From: Brachionus rotundiformis
Lineage: Eukaryota > Rotifera > Eurotatoria > Ploima > Brachionidae
Assembly: GCA_016802295.1 (NCBI GenBank)
Contig: JAESIW010000109.1
Location: 826,044-890,043 of the forward strand
Length of the DNA stretch: 64,000 bases
Direction: 5' to 3'
Shown here piece by piece: positions 32,494-44,040 of the stretch. The position numbers were made by a program, and so were the translations under genes. The notes under the pieces are model-generated. The model ran no database searches. It worked only from the letters and a program-made list of their open reading frames with translations, and had not been told where the DNA came from. Every line of letters begins with the position of its first letter. The first letter of the stretch is position 1.

Positions 32494-35289
32494 CTTTATT
32501 TTCTAAATAAATAAGAATTAATAAATAAAAGTAAGTTTAACAGTAGTATGGTTTCTGACCTAGATAATAAAAGAATAAAAAAAACGTGACATTTTTTGAA
32601 TTGGGTCTTTAAAAATCGAGCAATTAATAGACAAAGACATGCTAAGAACATGTTTGGGATTTTTCCAATTTAAGCCGAACAAAAATAGACAAAATATAAA
32701 AATAGACAAATTTTTATTTTAATAAAATTTATCAATTTCATTTTAATTGATTTGTGTTTTGGATAAGTTTGTAAGTCTTTAAGTGTAACTCAAAAATTGG
32801 TTTTAAAAATTAAATTATTCAAAATAGTGGTATCCATGGTCATCTGACTCATCTTTAAGTTTCTTAATGTTGAAAGAAAATAAGGTCAAAATGAACCTTT
32901 TTTTTTAAAAATAACTTATTAAAAAAATAATTTTTGATCAAATCACTATCACTTGTAAATAAATTAATAAATATCAACTAGATTTAATTGTACATAGTTG
33001 ATCCTGAATATTTTTTTATTCGATTATGTCACGTTTTGTCACATAGATGTTAATAGTTAAAAAAGCAGAGTCGAATGTAATTTTATTATTCATTTATTAT
33101 TTATTACATCTAATCCTCGTAGTCAAAAAAATAATTATTTAATATTTTTATTTTAATTTTTCTTAAAAAAGTTACAATCTTTTGGCAAAATGTCTAAATT
33201 AAAAAGATAAAAAACTTTATAAAATTAAATTTTCTTCAACCGGGTAAATATTTTGAACTCCAAATATAAAATGAAGTAGTACAAGTAGAAAATGTCAATA
33301 AAAAGTGCTAGTTTAGAGATAAAATTTTCTAATCTTACTATTTAGTCCATTTTTCTTATTAGTTTTAAAATTAATTAATATCTTTTTTTAAATAGTTGCA
33401 GTTAAATTTTCTTTATAAAGACATAAACGTGACCATACAATAAGATTTTAATAATTTTACAGACAAACTTTTATATTATTACAAACTTAAATTGGATTAA
33501 GGTGTCAACATTAGTTGTTTGGCTTGATTGATTTAGTTCAGGAATACAAACAATGTCCTTAGTGATAGCCCACTTGATTGTTTTCTTAAACAAATAAGCC
33601 TATTTTTGTACTTATATTCCTCAATGATCTTATCTTGTCTACTCAGGTACTAAATTTGGTTCAGGATTTCTCAGGATCTTTGGACCTTTAGAATCCCAGA
33701 AGATCAGACTTGGACTTTGAGTAGGGTCTTACATTTTCTCATTTCAAAAGATTTGTTTGGGATTTTTTCAGGATCAGGCCGGAAACTTTTAAAAAAATTC
33801 TTCAAAGATCTTATTTACGATTTCTTATAGTTTCTAATCAAAAGATAATGCATAAATCTTACTTGGGACCTGATTTACAATTCTAAAGATTTCAAAAAAA
33901 AAATGTTTGTTAATTTTTTATTACCATCTTTCAAGATCCTAATCATGTTCATTTTCACTCAAAAATTTTGATAAATAATAGTAGTTTAAATAATGACATA
34001 ATTTGATTGCATTTTATAAGAGATAATTCATATTTTCTTAAAACAACAAAAAATTAGAATCACAAACAATTCACTCTGAGACTTTTGTCTTATTTTTGTA
34101 CATTAAATAACCTTATGTTTTAATACAATTCAGTCCTCATTTTCAAATTAAAGATCGAACTTACCAAGAAATAAGCAACTAGTCATAACTTGGTAAATGG
34201 AACTTGATTTCCATGCATTTAGCTACTGTAAATGTTTTCCTTGTATTAATTATTATTATTAATTAGCAAAATCACCATGTAAAAATTCTTTGCTATAATA
34301 GATAAAAATCCTTGATGGTCTTATAATAAGCAAAAATCCTCAGAAATCCTGTTCAGGATAAGCTAGGAATTATGTAAAAATTGGTAAAAGATGGAGACAT
34401 TTTGTAGGCCCTCCAAGCTTTAAAGGAATATCTGATTTGAAAAAAAATCGATTTATTTTTAATTATGAACACAGATTTTTATGAAGAAAATATTCTATTT
34501 TTAATCTGAAAATTTAAATTTAAATTCTTCATTATTTGAAGTTACTTAAGAATTGAGGTCAAAATTTAAAATGACCAATTGTGGAATATTAGGCAAATTT
34601 ATTTAATAATTAGAAAAAGTATATTAATACATAAATAAATATTATTTAAAATTTGGAAAAATCTCAAACAAAAACATTTGACCACGACTTCTGCCTATTT
34701 TTTGTTACCAAAATAATTAAAATTGCGCCAAATTTACCTTCTTTATATACAAAAAATTATTGCATTCAAATAAATTTCTTTCTTTGGTGCAAATTTATGA
34801 AATCTAATCATCTCTAGTTAATTTATTTATACTTTAATTGTGTACAGACTAATGAAAACCAAGTGCAAATAAAAGAATCGTTTTTACAATCTTGTATTTT
34901 TCTTACAACCAATTCAAACTTGGGACACAAAACAAAAACAAAACAAGATTATTGAGATCTCTAGATTTCAAGTCCCATTACAAGATTCAAATTTAGTTGA
35001 AATAACATATTCTTGACCTAAAATAAATAATTTTTTTTTATATTTTAACAAAAAATCGATTTTGTCGCCAAGACTTGCTCAGCTTTTTATACTGTCTACA
35101 AAAAAATAAAAAAGGTTTTAATTAAAAACTCCATAGACTCAAATCCATCAATAGATGTTTTTATTATAATTATAAATCAGACAATTGCCTTAGCTGTAAG
35201 TCTGAGGTGAAGTTAATTTTATTTTTGACTGAATAAAAGTATTTAAAAAAAAAATTTTTCTTTTTTTAAATGTGTTTTATAAAAATATA
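32494..35289. other. AT-rich intergenic stretch
   Basis: Between divergent XXYLT1-like (minus) and SLC25A19-like (plus) genes, so it holds both upstream regions. Around 33480-34400 the sequence is less AT-rich, with recurrent CAGGAT/GGATC words, possibly an old repeat. No gene recognised. Confidence 0.45.
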
Positions 35290-36301
35290 ATGGTCGGCTA
35301 TGACCCTAAAAAAATAAGTCTGAGCAAACAAGAACAGGTTTTTGTGACCAGTGGTAGCGCAATATTAACACGGCTATTGATTCAGCCATTTGATGTGCTA
35401 AAAATTCGCTACCAAGTTCAGTATGAACCAATTTCTGAAAAATCTCAACCTTCCAAATACAAATCTCTCAGGCAGTCGATCAGCACCATTGTAAAAGAAG
35501 AAGGAGTGCTGGCGCTGTGGAAGGGACACCTTACTGGTCAACTATTGTCAATTTCTTTCTCAGTGCACTTGCTTTGGTTCGAAGTTCTTACCCGATGTGC
35601 CTTCACTTTATGGCCTAGCCTAGCCGAAGCTGAAAATAAAAAATTCATGACCCATTTTATATGTGGTGGTGTTGGTGCCAGTCTAACCTTAGTAACAAAT
35701 CAGCCTATAGACACAATTCGGACCCGGTTGGTCACTCAAGGTGAACCCAGAGTTTACGGTGGAATTTTAGATGCTGTCAAAAAAGTTTATACCAAAGAAG
35801 GCATTAGGGGGTTTTATAGAGGCACTGTTCCCAATTTAATGCTGATTACGCCTGAGACTGCATTCAAACTTGGTATATATCAGTTTTTAAACACGCTCTG
35901 GGACTACACAACCCAATCTAAAAGCTCTGAGCATTCCAATAATGTGTCAGCTTTTCAATCAAGCATTAATGGCTCCTTATCGGGCATCATAGCCAAAACA
36001 ATAGCATATCCTTTTGATCTAAGCAAGAAAAGACTTCAAATTCAAGGATTTGAAGATGCTAGAAAACAGTTTGGAAAGGTAAAAATATAAATTAACTATA
36101 AAATAGAATAAATCAAGTTTAACAAAGGTGGTCAAATTTTCTGGTCTTTGGAATTGTTTGTATATAAGTGTAAAAAATGAGGGTCTACAGGGAATTTACA
36201 AAGGCTATTTACCAAGTGTTCTCAAGGCTGCCCTGTCCAGTGGTCTTACGTTCTTTTTTTACGAACAGCTTACTAATTTAGTACGAAACATTAATTATTA
36301 A
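35290..36301 (+). CDS. SLC25A19: Mitochondrial thiamine pyrophosphate carrier-like protein, two exons
   Basis: Exons 35290-36078 and 36128-36301 (intron 49 nt, phase 0) give 320 residues, the same as the usual length of the family. The ATG at 35290 was chosen because it gives MVGYDP, the characteristic start of SLC25A19. Three tandem carrier repeats each carry P.D..[KR].R: PFDVLKIR (about 33), PIDTIRTR (about 138) and PFDLSKKR (about 241). The second halves carry EEGVLALWKGH, KEGIRGFYRG and NEGLQGIYKG. The third ends on exon 2 (LKAALSSGLTFFFYE). The protein should exchange thiamine pyrophosphate for nucleotides across the inner mitochondrial membrane. Assignment within SLC25 rests on the start motif and overall resemblance. 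Confidence 0.88.
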
Positions 36302-37429
36302 TAAAAATATATTTTTCTAGTTTAAATTTTAAATTAATTAAAAATTAGATTTATTTTTTATTTATTAAGATCCGCAAAAGAGAATATTAAAAAAATTTGG
36401 CTTTTGTATCCTAAGTTGAAAAATATTCCTTTGACCAAAGGTAATTAAGAGCTTCGAAACGCCCTTGTTTTTAATTTAGAGCAAACATTTCATTTGATTA
36501 TAAATATTTATATTTAAATTGTTGATATTTGATGAATTAGTTGATTACACGGTTTTTAATCTTTGATAGGCTAATATGAGTATATAGTTGGAAAATTGAG
36601 TCTAAATATAAGAATACTCCCATTTGCATTTTACAAAGATAGATAAATGAAAAAGAAAATTATTAAAATAGTTTTAAGTGTAAGTGATGTTTTTTCTCAA
36701 CCAAAATTCGTGAAATTATATTAATTTTAAATATTTTAAATTAATTAAAAATTAATTTGGAACCTTTTTACAAGATAAAATTATAATTATTAACTAAGTT
36801 TATTAAATCTACGAATTCATGATATTATTTAATGTCTATTTCAAATCATCCAAAGCAGATATTTGATAATATTCCAATCTCTCTTTTAACTAGAATAAGA
36901 AGAAATTAACTTTTTTTATAAAATTTGTAAATAAATTCATTAACTTGATTTTAAAATGCAATCTGTTAAAAAAATGTATTTTTTTTTTAAAATAATTTTT
37001 AAATCAATTTATTCACAAGAAACATGACTGATATTATAAATTATTTTAATTAAATTTTTAGAAAGAGTAAAGATTATTTTATTCAGATGGTCAGCAGATA
37101 GTTTAAAAATGAGCCAACACTGGATGGTTTTTGGAAAAAAATGTTTGATTTGAATTTGAAGCCAAAAATATTTTATAAAAAGGCTGAAGATGTATTTTTA
37201 TTAAGTATTGATCACCAAGCTGATTTCGAAAATTATATCGATTTACTAGATGAGTTTTGTTATGAAGAATGTGAGCTTGCTAGCATTTGTGAGTCCAATT
37301 TATTTGGTTTGTCTTGGAAAAAATAACTGGAAAATTTCAATAAATGGTCAAAAGCCGAAACCAGAGTCTGAAATGAAATATGGATTACAAAATAATAACA
37401 ATATTTAAACTAAAATATAATCATTCTCT
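36302..37429. other. AT-rich intergenic stretch with a doubtful open frame
   Basis: Mostly AT-rich flank. At 37090-37326 a plus-strand frame reads FKNEPTLDGFWKKMFD and continues acidic (DFENYIDLLDEFCYEECE) to a stop at 37326. It looks protein-like but no family is recognised; it may be a relic exon. Confidence 0.35.
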
Positions 37430-37951
37430 ATTATAAGCATCAAAACATTTGTTATTTTGAATGATTAAAAATACTAGATTTTGGTTATGAGACAATTGGC
37501 AACTCAGCTTATTTCGTAGATAAAAATATTCAGACTAATTTTAATAAAATAGAATATTATTTAAAAAAAGCCAAATTATAATTCAATATTTAACAAAATT
37601 TAAAGTTGAATAGTTTGATTATAATTCTTGGGAAAAAGTGATAAGAATGAACCAAGGTATTCTTTCGCCATTGTCGACCAAAAACTATAATTTTTTTTAT
37701 TATAAGCATCAAATCATTGTAATTTTGAATGATTAAAATTTTTGGTAGACACAATTGGCAATCCTGGTTATTTTTTAGATAATTATAAAAATATTCAGAC
37801 TAATTTTAAGTGAATATGTATTTACCAAATGGTCAAAATAAATGATCGTATGTTTTTAATTTCTAATAGTCTCTATAATTTTCCTATAGATAATAGTTTG
37901 CCTAAATGAAAAAGCAGGAGTAGTAAAAAATACTGCGACCCTTTCGGGTTA
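37430..37951. repeat. Dispersed repeat, copy 3, with a local partial duplication
   Basis: 37543-37951 aligns with 28843-29304 over its length. Just before it, 37430-37535 repeats an internal part (ATTATAAGCATCAAA, TTTTGAATGATTAAAA, TATTCAGACTAATTTTAA), so this copy is partly duplicated in tandem. It ends in GACCCTTTCGGGTTAAG. Confidence 0.75.
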
Positions 37952-38034
37952 AGTAATTTATTGATTTTGAATTAAGGTGTTGAGACAGCTTTTTCATATA
38001 TTAATAACTCGATTTTTTAAGAAATGATATCGCC

Positions 38035-38250
38035 TTCTCTAACAATACATTTCTATGAAATAATCCTCTCTTCCCTCTTATTTTGAGATAAGTTAAATTA
38101 AACATTTCAGGTCTTTTCTAATAGTCTAGTGAAAGGATTATTTTTGTAGCTTGTCTTTGCATCTTCTCGATTGTCTATTTCAGGAAATAGACACTAAGAA
38201 CTTATGGCAAACTCTAACTGATTTCTAACCAGTGCTGTGTAAAGTTAATG
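38035..38250 (-). mobile_element. LINE reverse transcriptase C-terminal fragment
   Basis: Minus strand reads TLYTALVRNQLEFAISS, then (shifted) EKMQRQATKI-like and NLTYLKIRRERGLFHRNVLL-like sequence across frames, the LINE 'LVRP.LEYA..VW ... QR.ATK ... L..RR.RG' block. It lies directly 5' (on its own strand) of the dispersed repeat ending at 37543. Confidence 0.65.
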
Positions 38251-38646
38251 TTGATAAAAACAAATTATAACATCTTACTTTAAAAAATCCAATTTTGTTT
38301 AAATTAAAAATTATTTTTTCTTTTTTAAAAAAATTTATTTTAGATATAAATTTACACATTTTATCTTTAAAATTTTGAATAAATTTAAAGCTATAATTTT
38401 TTTGTTTCATTTAGTAATAAAAAAATACCAATATTTTAAACCTAGATCACAGCAACAAGGTCTACAAATTGACATTTATCACCTAATCAACTTTCATGCT
38501 ATTTTAGCTTTGGTTTGGTGAATATTTGGTCTTGAATCATTCAATTAAAAAAGACCTTTAAATATCTAAACTATTTTATTTCATTATTAAGTTAATTAAA
38601 CGAAACAATTAAAAAAAAAAGAAAAACTAAAATAATTTTTTTTATT

Positions 38647-40801
38647 CTATTTATTTTTGACCAAGTCTTTAAGTTTATTTTGAATAATATTTACTCTATT
38701 GATCAAACTTGCTGATTTTAGCTCTTCATGATTTATCTTAAATTAAGAATTAAATTTTTGTTTATTTTTTTAATTATTAAGTTAAAATTTTACAATTATT
38801 GGATGATAGCCGAGTTCTTTTAATAGTTTCAGCTGAAACGTCAGTATACCATTGAAATTTTTGTTCAATAAAGTCAAATCTCTAGGTCCGATGAGTTTAA
38901 AGGCTACTTTAAACTCATTATCTGATGTTTCTAGGGATAAATTTTCATTTAAGAATTTTGCCAATTGGCAAGGAACGCCATTTTTGTCTACGACCATTAG
39001 AGCTTCAATAAAAATACCGAACGGAGTTAGCATGTTAAGCTTGTAGTATTTATCTATTGACCTAAAACTGGACAGAGTTGAAATAAAGGTCTCATTTGGC
39101 GGTGTTTCTACAAAGAACTAAAAAGAACAAGATTAATTTGAATTAAAAATTTGGTAAATTTTAACCTCAGGGTAATCTGAGATGGAAAAATCCTCGGGCA
39201 AGTTGTTTCCCTGGTACGATTCCATGCACAAGATGGAATACAAGTTTATATTTAAGAGCTTTAGAAGAGCAACTTTGGATATTTGCTTTTCTTCTGGTTT
39301 ATCCGAGAGCACATCTTTCCAAAACTGTTCAGCCAATACATGACTAATTAAATTTGAATCTGGCGAGTCCAATGAGCACAACGACCACACATAATTTACC
39401 AAGGAAACCTTTCCTTTTCGATTAGTCAGATCGAAATTTTTTATGCTTATTTTGGATTTTAATTTTTCCAAATTTTTGGCCCTATAATTTAGAACACCAC
39501 AACTGGTCACAAAGTTAACAATCAAGTTTTGCATGCCCGAGTTTTTCTCAAGCATATACTGAATAGATGCAAGAAGTTTGTCATCCCTAAGTTGGAGGAT
39601 GCCAATCGAAGAAAGAATGGATTGGAAGTTTTTTTCATTTTTTTCCAGCCAATCTTTGGAATCGTTGTGCTTAATTTCGTTATGTAGCGACTCTAGAAGA
39701 AATTTGTAGAATTGCTGGTCATGATAGAACAGAATGCCACATGACAATAGGCATTTTTGAATCGATTCTACATCGATTTTTTTCAGCTTCATTAAATTAT
39801 AGGAGCATAGGTCAAGAATAGCCCGTTGGTCATTTTGGCGGTAGATAGACTTGGTATTAAGTAGGTCCACCCAGTCCGACGCCTTCAAATCATCTGCTAA
39901 TTTAAGCAACTTTTGGTCAAGACTTTTGACAATGTTTGGCTCGGCGCAGAAAATCTTCAGCGCTCTTTTTAGCTGATTATAGTTTTCTATCTCTTCTAGC
40001 CGACTTCTGATAAAGTTGGTAAAGCTGCGCACAGTGTCAAGCACTTGCATTTTGTAAAGCTGCGGTGTACGCAGTAAAAGCAAAGTTTTAAACAACTAAT
40101 TAATTAAATATTAATAAAATTTTAATTTAATTTTTGTTTTTTTATATGCACCTGATCTAAAGACATATTTGCCATGTTGGTGGTCAAAAATGGCTGCACT
40201 CGGTCAAACTTATTCAGGTCGAATCTAAGTATAAACTGAGATGCGGTAAAAAATTCATTTATATTCATTTTATCAAGCTTAAAATTTAATTTAATTTAAT
40301 TCAAAATTAATTGGTAATTATGTGTTACATTCAAGACCATTTGGTTGACAATGAGACTTTTGAGTGGATCGGTGTTAAAACTTTCTGTCAATTTTGGATC
40401 TTGCTCAAAAAGCTCATTCATTTGCTGAAAACAAAATTAATTTTTGGCATAAAAATAATCAAATTTCAAAGCCTAACTTGGCATGGTTGAACCAAATTTT
40501 TAAATGAATTTTGATTTTGTTTAAATTGATCAATTATATTTGTCAAATTATCTATTGGCTCTGTTTTAGCAGCGTTTGGTTTATTTTCGTGTAGATTTTT
40601 TATTTTAAAGTCAATGTTCTTCATCGATTTGGAATCAAAATTTTTAAATTGGTTCTTGGACCGCTGGATTGCCTTTTTGTCCTCGGTACGTTCCTGGCTC
40701 GGCTCTGTCCTCACCTGATACTGCTTGGATAGGGTTAAATTCGTGCTTATTTGACGAATAATGGCATTGCATTTGGCAAACTGGTTGATCCGACTTAACA
40801 T
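38647..40801 (-). CDS. FASTK-domain mitochondrial RNA protein (FASTKD4/TBRG4-like), six exons
   Basis: Exons 40801-40478, 40424-40329, 40277-40152, 40095-39166, 39117-38794 and 38736-38647, all phase 0, introns 48-57 nt, give 629 residues. The N-terminus (MLSRINQFAKCNAIIRQIS) is basic and lacks acidic residues, as in mitochondrial targeting sequences. The long exon 4 is an alpha-helical repeat region and ends with a FAST_1-like block (KVSLVNYVWSLCSLDSPDSN, AEQFW). Exon 5 has FAST_2 features (LTPFGIFIEALMVVDKNGVP, LKLLKELGYHPII), and exon 6 completes a RAP domain (INHEELKSASLINRVNIIQ). FASTK proteins bind and process mitochondrial transcripts. Length and order match FASTKD4, but the subtype is uncertain. 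Confidence 0.8.
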
Positions 40802-41164
40802 GCTTGCTTCATGTAAATGGCTCAAAATTCCTCGGAAATCAGAACAATAATTATTTTAAACTTATTCTTTCTTAGATATGGAATACATGTGTTTTAATAG
40901 TAAATTTTATATGCGTGTTTTTACCAATCTGTTGCAATATTATGTAAATTTTTTCTCTGGTTTTAAAAGCGTTATCTATCATTTTGATTAAAGGTATCTT
41001 TGGAGGTTAATGTGATTCATTCAATTTAATTTATGGTAACCAAATGGTTAGATTTATACTCTATTCAATTTTAAATTAAATTTTTAGAATTTTTTAATTG
41101 TATCAAAAAATAGATAAGTAACAAAATTTTATTCAAATTGAAAAACATTCCATTGATAATAATA

Positions 41165-42475
41165 GTTAATATTCTACGGTCAACTTAGTTAAACTAAGTT
41201 AACACAGTAGAAAATTAACGTAGTCCCGTTTTTTCACATTTTGTTAGTTTCGAGCGAATTTGATGCTTAGCTCTCCTTACTCCTCCACTTGGACCTTCAT
41301 AATTCACTGAAGCACTAAACGCTGGATCACAATACCAATTGACCTGATTGAATTTGCTTTTAATTTTATAAAATTGTATCAGATCACCCCGCTCACGCCT
41401 TTTTTTTCGAGTTCCTAATCCCTAGCCTCGATTTATAGTTAAATTTCTAATTTTTGGAACTAATTTCGTTGCTCTTCTTTGTGCTTGTTCTGGTCTAAAT
41501 ATATCCTTTTTTAAGTAGGGATTCCAGCCAGGCACGCAGTATTCTGGATGCGGTCTCACATAAGTTTTGTAAAGTTGCAAGAACGATTGGGCATCCCAAT
41601 ACACCAAAGTTTTCTTGAGCATTCCAAGCATGTTGTTGGTTTTATTTACACAGCTACCAATTTGATCATTGCACTTGAGTTTGTTGTTCACCATTACACC
41701 AATGTCGCGCTCAGTAGTGGTCTCAGCTAATTTAATTCTGATATCATTCGCATCTACCATATTCTTGTCTACCAAATTTTGAGTTGCCGATATACATTAC
41801 TTTATACTTGGACTCATTGAACTCCATTCTCCAGCTCTTGGATCACTCAACCATCTAGTAGATGTTCTCTTGCATTAGAATTTGATCGCTAGTATTTCTA
41901 ATAACACTGATCAATTTGCTGTCATCTGCAAACAGCTAACAAAATTGACTTGCTAGTTCCGGCAAGTCATTAATGAAGATTAAGAATAGTAACGGACCAA
42001 GAACTGAACCCTGGGGAACCCCCACTTAGCACATCAACCCAATCAGATTCGTACTTACCAATTACCTCTCTCTGCTTCCTATCATGTAGAAAGTTATAGA
42101 GCCATCCCAAAAGCTTACCAGCAAACCCATAACCTTTTAATTTAAGTTTTAACAGCTTATGTGCAACGCGGTCAAACGCTTTAGAGAAATCTAAAAATAC
42201 TATCGCCGAACTGAAACCTCTACTCAAAGCTTCAGTGACGATATTTAGAGTTTCCAGTAAGTTGGTTACACAGGATTTAGCCTGCATGAATCCATGTTGA
42301 TTAGGTGATAGAAGATTGTGTTCCTAACTATTTCATCTCTTATTAGCTTCTCCATAAGTTTAATTAGTATCGAAAGCAGTGATATTGGGCGGTAGTTTTT
42401 ATGATTAATTTTACTTCCTTTCTTCTTGTAGACTGGAGTAACATTTTCATTCAATTGGTTCGCTAAAGCAGAATT
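41165..42475 (-). mobile_element. CR1/Jockey-type LINE, most complete RT copy in the window, inactive
   Basis: Minus strand in order: VTPVYKKKGSKINHKNYRPI (42450s), MEKLIRDEIV, NLLETLNIVTEALSRGFSSA, FLDFSKAFDRVAHKLL, YNFLHDRKQREVIG, the LFADDSKLISV catalytic motif (about 41915-41945), SWRMEFNESKYKVMYIGNS, DIGVMVNNKLKC, LYKTYVRPHPEYCVPGWNPY and AQRRATKLVPKIRNL. Several frameshifts and stops. The end (41165-41415) shares its 3' tail (GTTGACCGTAGAATATT) with the plus-strand copy at 61695-62310, but lacks about 140 bp that the other copy has. The endonuclease half is missing (5' truncation). Confidence 0.88.
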
Positions 42476-43044
42476 AGGGTAGTTAATGAATAGAATGGTT
42501 TACCTTCGTATAAAAATACGGCATTAATTAAATTTAAAGGAATTTAAAAAAAAGATATATTATTAAATTATTTTATTTATTAAAAAAAAAGTAATATGAT
42601 TATTTGAACAATTTATTTTATTTAAATAAATGGAGTGTTAATCGGTCTTAATGACATGGACACTAGCCTGTTGATTAACCTTGAAATAAAAATAAAAAAA
42701 ATAAAATATGAAAAGATCCTTAAACAACCTTAAATCCTTAAAACAAGACACGCAAAGATTTTTGTCATAAAATAATAAAAGGCTTTACAGTTAAATATTT
42801 TGGTATGCTTAGTAATAAAACGATTTTTTTAATCTATAAAATATTTGGCAAAATTTATCTAGAACAAAAAAACTTGGCTATCTCAAACTGTTTTAATCTG
42901 TTCCATTATTTATTAACTTTTTTTGTTCTTGTTTAAATTTTATTTAAAATACATTGAACAAAACTATAAAAATATTTTTCTCTGATTATCTTAATTGGTC
43001 ACTATTATTCACATGGTCTACATAATGGTCATTGAAAAGAATTG

Positions 43045-43230
43045 AGATCTCTAACCAGATTTACCTTCTCTAATCCATTGACTAATTTGTACATTTCAAT
43101 CAAATCCCCTCTCACTCTTCTTTGACTCAACCTTGTCAAACCCACTTTAACTTGCACCTTCTCCAACACATTCACATCTCTTTTCATACTTGGATCCCAT
43201 ACCTACACTGCATAGTCTAGGTGAGGTTTC
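43045..43230 (-). mobile_element. LINE reverse transcriptase C-terminal fragment
   Basis: Minus strand: KKPHLDYAV, VWDPSMKRDVNVLEKVQ, then after a small deletion KVGLTRLSQRRVRGDLIEMY and KLVNGLEKVNL. Closest in sequence to the fragment at 6330-6850 (same KRDVNVLEKVQ/GDENVLEKVQ and RGDLIEMYKLV blocks). Confidence 0.75.
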
Positions 43231-43864
43231 TTCTTAAATAGATCTTTATTTATGATCTTTATAAGTTATATATCTATTTTGTGTAAAAATAAATATTTAT
43301 TTTTTCTAAATCTATAGTACACATTAAGCTCAGATTTAGAAAGCAATTAAGAGCCCATTATTCAAGCGTCTTTTGCTCAATTTAATTCAGGATTAATCGA
43401 GCTTTTATTTAAGATCACTATTTGTGAACAGCCAAATAGACGATTTATTGATAAATCGTTTAAAAATAATTCTAACATGTGATATTTTGATTATAAGCTT
43501 TTTAAAATTAATCATCTTAAATATAAAGGTTCAGTAAATTGACTTTTTATTTAAATTTTTTTTACTTATTTCTTTTATTTTAAATTTCAAAATAAAACAA
43601 GTTATAGCCGTGTTTGGTCCTATATTACTTTAGTAGATGTTGATTTATTAGATATCATAAATAGTGTCACCACTCTATCTAGATATCAATATCTTATCAG
43701 TATTCGAAACTTTTAAACTTTAAAAACAAGATAATTAAAGAAAATATTTTTTTTCTAGATTAATCGATCTGCACTGGTCTATCTAATTTATTCCTGTTCG
43801 AGATACATTGCTTGAATTCAAAGATTGGTACCTACAGTGCCACTTTTTTTTTCTTATTCACTCC

Positions 43865-44040
43865 TTGTGGAGCATAGGGTCATTACTTTTGATTTCCACT
43901 CAAGTCGATCTTTTCCAGTGTGGAAGATGTTAAGGCTTTTTCTGTCAGATTCACTCATCCCCCAACATTCACTTCCGTACATCAATGTTGCTTTTACTTC
44001 GCTGTTTTAGAGCTTAACTTTGGTATCATAAGTAACCAGT
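43865..44040 (-). mobile_element. Fragment of a different LINE clade
   Basis: Minus strand gives TKVKL, stop, NSEVKATLMYGSECWGMSES followed by DRKSLNIFH. The 'VK.TLLYGSE.W' block is typical of another group of non-LTR retrotransposons, not the CR1/Jockey-like family elsewhere in the window. Confidence 0.6.
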
